Shown: piece after piece, positions 60,151 to 64,000 of the stretch
Numbering within the stretch: position 1 is the first letter of the stretch
How the letters are laid out: each line of letters starts with the position of its first letter
Origin: Bradyrhizobium sp. Ghvi
Lineage (GTDB): Bacteria > Pseudomonadota > Alphaproteobacteria > Rhizobiales > Xanthobacteraceae
Assembly (NCBI RefSeq): GCF_900115265.1
Contig: NZ_FOVU01000009.1
Coordinates: 62,001-126,000, forward strand
DNA length: 64,000 bases
Reading direction: 5' to 3'
Program-made: the position numbers and the translations under genes
Notes under the pieces: generated by a model
Database searches by the model: none
What the model saw: the letters and a program-made list of their open reading frames with translations, nothing else
Told to the model about the DNA's origin: nothing

Positions 60151-61125
60151 TCAGGACTTGTTGAACTTCTTGACGACATCGGCCCATTTCGCGATGTCGC
60201 CGCGCAGGAACTTGTCGAATTCGTCGGAAGTCATCGACATGGGCACGGCACCCTGCTCGGTCCAGAGCTTGACGATGTCGGGCCGCTTCACCATCGCGTT
60301 CACGGCTGAATTGAGCTTGTCGATGACAGGCTTTGGCGTACCCGCCGGGGCCATCAGGCCGAGCCAGATCGTCGCCTCATAGCCAGCGACGCCGGCCTCG
60401 CCGGCGGTCGGCACGTTCGGCAGCACGGTCGAGCGCTGCTTGCCGGTGGTCGCAAGCGCGCGGACCTGGTTTTCGCCGATGTTCGGCGCCATGGCCGGGA
60501 CAGCGTCGATCATCATCTGCACCTGACCGCCGATCACGCCGCTGCGCGCTTCACCGCTGTTGCGGTAGGGGACGTGGACGACATCGATGCCGGCCATGGC
60601 TTTGAACAGCTCGCCGGCCATGTGATATGGCGTGCCCTGGCCCGAGGAGGCGTAGTTCAGCTTGCCGGGCTGCGCCTTCGCGAGCGCAATGAACTCGGCA
60701 AGCGTCTTCACCGGGACTTGCGGGTTCACTACAATGACGAGATCGGAATAGTTCACCGGCGCGATCGGCGCGAGATCGCGCATCAAATCGTATTTGCGCT
60801 GCTCCGGCGTCAGCAGCGATTCATTCGCGGTCTGGGTGTTGGACATCATCAGCAAGGTGTAGCCGTCGGCCGGCGACTTCGCCGCCTCGACCGTGCCTAT
60901 GACGCCGCCCGCGCCGGTGCGGTTCTCGACCACGAAGGGTTGGCCAAAGCGCTCCTGGAAGGCTTGGCCGATCAGCCGGGCCCCGACGTCGGCTGGCCCG
61001 CCGGCGCCGAACGGCACGACGATGCGGACCGCGTGCGCGGGATAGTCCTGTGCTGGAGACGGGCTTGCGAAGAATGCGGTGAGCAGGCCGGCAGCCAGCG
61101 CCAGCATGAATTGTCGGGATGTCAC
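60151..61125 (-). CDS. TctC/Bug-type tripartite transporter substrate-binding protein
   Basis: The 324-residue protein has a signal peptide (QFMLALAAGLLTAFFASPSP, cleavage before QDYP) and Bug signatures: VRIVVPFGAGGPADVGARLI, NRTGAGGVIGTVEAAKSPAD and LNYASSGQGTPYHMAGELF. It captures a carboxylate or amide in the periplasm; no TctA or TctB gene is visible in the window. AGGGAGG before GTG 61125 fixes the start. It is the first gene of the hydroxylase operon, suggesting it brings in the enzyme's substrate. Confidence 0.88.
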   Translation of the reverse strand: MTSRQFMLALAAGLLTAFFASPSPAQDYPAHAVRIVVPFGAGGPADVGARLIGQAFQERFGQPFVVENRTGAGGVIGTVEAAKSPADGYTLLMMSNTQTANESLLTPEQRKYDLMRDLAPIAPVNYSDLVIVVNPQVPVKTLAEFIALAKAQPGKLNYASSGQGTPYHMAGELFKAMAGIDVVHVPYRNSGEARSGVIGGQVQMMIDAVPAMAPNIGENQVRALATTGKQRSTVLPNVPTAGEAGVAGYEATIWLGLMAPAGTPKPVIDKLNSAVNAMVKRPDIVKLWTEQGAVPMSMTSDEFDKFLRGDIAKWADVVKKFNKS

Positions 61126-61359
61126 GCCCACCTCCCTGAACTCGTTTTTGTTTGATGGCACTGTAACGGTAGCCCGCGCGGCCTGTCGACGCCCTACAAG
61201 GTCGATTTCGGCCGGAATATCCAAGGCGTTTCGGTGTGACGGTCGGGGCATTTCGCGGTCGCGGGAGGAACAGGCGGAGCGCGGGTTTGAGCATTTTGCA
61301 TGGGCATTGCCGGATAAATGCCCTCGGCTCACAGGTATTTTGGTGTTACGAAATCGGCC

Positions 61360-63450
61360 ATGAACCAGCACGCCAAGATCGAGATCCGCCACTCCACCTG
61401 TCCGCATGATTGCCCGTCGGCCTGCGCGCTCGATGTCGAGGTGGTCGAGGGGCGCAGCATCGGCCGCGTGCGCGGCTCGAAGAAGCAGACCTATACGGCC
61501 GGCGTGGTCTGCGCCAAGGTTGCTCGCTACGCCGAGCGCATCCATCACCCCGAGCGACTGATGTATCCGCTGCGCCGGATGGGGCCGAAGAGCTCCGGTC
61601 AGTTCGCGCGGGTTTCGTGGGACGAGGCGCTGGACGAGATCGCCGCTCGCTTCAACGAGGCCGAGCGCGAATTCGGCCCGGAATCGATCTGGCCGTATTA
61701 CTACGCCGGCACGATGGGGCTGGTGATGCGCGACGGTCTCAACCGTCTCACGCATGTGAAGAAATATTCGCGCTTCTATCAGACCATCTGCGCCAATGTC
61801 GGGCGCATCGGCTTTGCGATCGGCACCGGCAAGATTGCCGGCGTGGATCCGCGCGAGATGGCGCTGTCCGACCTCGTCGTGATCTGGGGTACGAACCCCG
61901 TCAACACGCAGGTCAACGTGATGACGCATGCCGCGCGGGCGCGGAAGGAGCGCGGCGCGAAGATCGCTGCGGTCGACATCTACGATAACGAGACCATGAA
62001 GCAGGCGGACATCAAGATCCTGTTGCGGCCCGGCACTGACGGCGCGTTTGCCTGTGGCGTGATGCATGTGCTGTTCCGCGACGGCTATGCCGACCGCGCT
62101 TACATGGACAAGTACACCGACTGCCCCGATGAACTCGAGGCGCATCTGAAGCCGCGCACACCGGAATGGGCCTCGGCGATTTGCGGCGTACCGGTGGCGG
62201 AGATCGAGGCCTTCGCCAAGGCGGTGGGCGAGACCAAGCGGACCTTCTTCCGCCTTGGCTACGGTTTCACGCGCTCGCGTAACGGCGCGATGCAGATGCA
62301 TGCCGCGAACTGCATTCCCGCTGTGACCGGCGCCTGGCAGTATGAAGGCGGCGGCGCTTTCTTCAACAATTACGCGCTGTGGCACTTCAACGAATCCGTT
62401 ATCGAAGGCCACGACGCCATCGACAAGACGGTCCGCGCCCTCGACCAGTCGCAGATCGGCCGCATCCTCACCGGCGATGCCGAGGCCCTGCTTGGCAAGG
62501 GCCCGGTCAAGGCGATGCTGATCCAGAACACCAACCCGATGACGGTCGCACCGGAGCAGGCGCTGGTTCGCCAGGGCTTCGCGCGCGAGGATCTTTTCGT
62601 CGCTGTGCACGAGCAGTTCATGACCGAGACGGCGCTGATGGCCGACATCGTGCTGCCGGCGACCATGTTCATGGAGCATGACGATCTCTATTACGGCGGC
62701 GGGCACCAGCACATCTCGGTCGGTCCGAAGCTGATCGATCCGCCCGGCGAATGCCGCTCGAACCATGAGGTGTTGCAGGCCTTGGCGCCGCGGCTCGGTG
62801 CCAAGCACCGGGGTTTCGAGATGACACCCCGCGAATTGATCGACACGACCTTGAGGCTCAGCGATCACGGCGACATCGGCGGTCTCGAAGCCGATCTCTG
62901 GCGCGATCTTCAGCCGGGCTTCCGCACCTCGCATTATCTCGATGGCTTCGCGCATCCCGACAAGAAATTCCACTTCAGGGCGGACTGGGCGCATCCGCCG
63001 TTCGGCCAGACCATGGGCGATTTCGACAAGATGCCTTCGCTGCCGGACCATTGGGCGGTGATCGAGCACACTGACCAGGCGCATCCGTTCCGGCTCGCGA
63101 CCAGCCCATCGCGCAGCTTCCTCAACACCACGTTCAACGAGACCCCGTCCTCGCAGGCACGCGAGGGCAGAGCGAGCGTGATGATCCATCCGCTCGATGC
63201 GGCCATGCTCGACATCACCGACGGCGACGTCGTGACGCTCGGCAATATCAGGGGCGAGACCACGCTCATCGCCGTATTGTTCGAGGGCGTGCGGCGTGGC
63301 GTGGTGATCGCGGAGTCCGTGCACCCGAACAAGAATCATATCGGCGGCCGCGGCATCAATGTGCTCACCGGTGCCGACACCATCGCCCCGATCGGCGGCG
63401 CTGCGTTCCACGACAACAAGGTCTGGATCAGGAAAGCCGCCGCGGCTTGA
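61360..63450 (+). CDS. molybdopterin oxidoreductase (DMSO reductase family)
   Basis: The 696-residue enzyme has an N-terminal [4Fe-4S] motif (TCPHDCPSACAL, then GVVCAK), the molybdopterin core (VIWGTNPVNTQVNVMTHAAR, LIQNTNPMTVAPEQALV) and a C-terminal beta-barrel domain (DITDGDVVTLGNIRGETTLI). It catalyses an oxygen-transfer or redox reaction on an unknown substrate. No twin-arginine signal is seen, so it is probably cytoplasmic. ATG 61360 is chosen; the frame reaches 61318. It is divergent from the hydroxylase operon. Confidence 0.85.
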   Translation: MNQHAKIEIRHSTCPHDCPSACALDVEVVEGRSIGRVRGSKKQTYTAGVVCAKVARYAERIHHPERLMYPLRRMGPKSSGQFARVSWDEALDEIAARFNEAEREFGPESIWPYYYAGTMGLVMRDGLNRLTHVKKYSRFYQTICANVGRIGFAIGTGKIAGVDPREMALSDLVVIWGTNPVNTQVNVMTHAARARKERGAKIAAVDIYDNETMKQADIKILLRPGTDGAFACGVMHVLFRDGYADRAYMDKYTDCPDELEAHLKPRTPEWASAICGVPVAEIEAFAKAVGETKRTFFRLGYGFTRSRNGAMQMHAANCIPAVTGAWQYEGGGAFFNNYALWHFNESVIEGHDAIDKTVRALDQSQIGRILTGDAEALLGKGPVKAMLIQNTNPMTVAPEQALVRQGFAREDLFVAVHEQFMTETALMADIVLPATMFMEHDDLYYGGGHQHISVGPKLIDPPGECRSNHEVLQALAPRLGAKHRGFEMTPRELIDTTLRLSDHGDIGGLEADLWRDLQPGFRTSHYLDGFAHPDKKFHFRADWAHPPFGQTMGDFDKMPSLPDHWAVIEHTDQAHPFRLATSPSRSFLNTTFNETPSSQAREGRASVMIHPLDAAMLDITDGDVVTLGNIRGETTLIAVLFEGVRRGVVIAESVHPNKNHIGGRGINVLTGADTIAPIGGAAFHDNKVWIRKAAAA

Positions 63451-63576
63451 ACCGCTCCTTGATGCTCCGCGATTTTGTGTCGAGGCGCTAAAGCGGCGCC
63501 TTTCGGCAGATTGCCCTTGCACCTCGCGCCGAAGCTGCCGCAAATGGCTGCAAATCGGGAGCAAGGATATCGCGTC

Positions 63577-64000
63577 ATGACCGACACCACAGCCGTCATC
63601 ACCGAGAAGCGCGGGCAGGCGTTCTGGATCACCATCAACCGGCCGGAGAAGCGCAATGCGCTGAACGGCGAGGTGATTGCCGGCATCACGCGTGGCTATC
63701 GCGATGCACATGACGACAAGGATGTACGCGTCATTGTGCTGACCGGCGCGGGCGACAAGGCGTTCTGCGCCGGCGCAGATTTGCAAAATTCCGGTGCGGC
63801 GTTCGCGATGGATCACTCCCGGCCGAATGTCGATTATGCCGATCTGCTGCGCTTGTCGCAGAACGCCACCAAGCCCGCGATCGCGCGCGTCGGTGGCGTC
63901 TGCATGGCCGGCGGCATGGGCCTTCTGTGCATGACCGACATGGCGGTTGCGGCCGATCATGTCATCTTCGGGCTGCCGGAGGTGAAGGTCGGCGTGTTTC
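63577..64000 (+). CDS. enoyl-CoA hydratase, partial at window edge
   Basis: The first 141 residues show the crotonase pattern: FWITINRPEKRNALNGEVIA, then VLTGAGDKAFCAGADLQNSG (oxyanion loop) and ARVGGVCMAGGMGLLCMTDM. The rest is outside the window. AAGGA nine bases before the ATG supports the start. Confidence 0.87.
   Translation, partial: MTDTTAVITEKRGQAFWITINRPEKRNALNGEVIAGITRGYRDAHDDKDVRVIVLTGAGDKAFCAGADLQNSGAAFAMDHSRPNVDYADLLRLSQNATKPAIARVGGVCMAGGMGLLCMTDMAVAADHVIFGLPEVKVGVF

Noticed and set aside
60151..63960. 1269-codon minus-strand frame spanning the TctC gene and the molybdopterin oxidoreductase gene
   Set aside because: Only its last 324 codons are real (TctC from GTG 61125 with AGGGAGG). 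The rest lies antisense to a clear DMSO-reductase-family gene and shows no domain.

Overview
The window looks like chromosomal DNA of a Bradyrhizobium-type alphaproteobacterium. It is GC-rich, with FNR/FixK-type palindromes, genus-typical small proteins (DUF6894, small zinc-ribbon and coiled-coil proteins), many CoA-dependent catabolic genes, NitT/TauT, TRAP and tripartite-tricarboxylate type binding proteins, and a PHA synthase in a microaerobic gene island. All names rest on reading motifs and family resemblance; no database search was run.

Region 1 (1-8.8 kb) is accessory DNA. It holds small conserved hypothetical genes, a frameshifted zinc-ribbon gene, a VOC-family protein, and a polymorphic-toxin module: a DUF4261 protein, an Imm11-like protein, then a 547-residue protein that begins with an AHH nuclease motif. 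A prophage scrap follows, with a tandemly duplicated small gene pair and a terminase fragment fused in frame to the tail of a GNAT acetyltransferase. Five copies of a short dispersed element (sigma70-like TTGACA-18-CAtaAT directly followed by a GC-rich hairpin and T-run) are scattered through it.

Region 2 (8.8-35.5 kb) is a large catabolic block. The first part has a class III CoA-transferase, a two-component flavin monooxygenase, a 3-hydroxyisobutyrate-dehydrogenase-like enzyme, a NitT/TauT ABC importer, an IlvD/EDD dehydratase and a NicX-like ring-cleavage dioxygenase. The second part reads as a CoA-dependent 2-aminobenzoate (anthranilate) route: 2-aminobenzoate-CoA ligase, the fused 2-aminobenzoyl-CoA monooxygenase/reductase, RidA, and beta-oxidation-type genes (hydratase, SDR, acyl-CoA dehydrogenase, acyl-CoA ligase, 3-hydroxyacyl-CoA dehydrogenase). 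A MarR regulator lies in the middle. A palindrome TTTTA-N4-TAAAA recurs before at least four of its transcription units and is the probable MarR operator.

Region 3 (35.5-51.9 kb) is a microaerobic/stress island: CBS-BON protein, PHA synthase, CHAD protein, phosphotransferase-kinase fusion, zinc alcohol dehydrogenase, universal stress protein, Pat-like acyl-CoA ligase/acetyltransferase, two small membrane-associated proteins, an Mla-type lipid transporter, cytochrome c, an FNR-type regulator with four candidate cluster cysteines, a 41-residue membrane protein and a second Crp-type regulator. Five FixK/FNR boxes (TTGAY-N4-RTCAA) sit in the control regions, four of them between divergent genes.

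Region 4 (51.9-64 kb) has a GntR-controlled TRAP transporter, an SDR, an operon for a two-subunit molybdenum hydroxylase with a TctC-type binding protein and a leaderless ModA-like protein, a DMSO-reductase-family oxidoreductase, and an enoyl-CoA hydratase cut by the window edge. No tRNA, rRNA, CRISPR array or intact insertion sequence was recognised.
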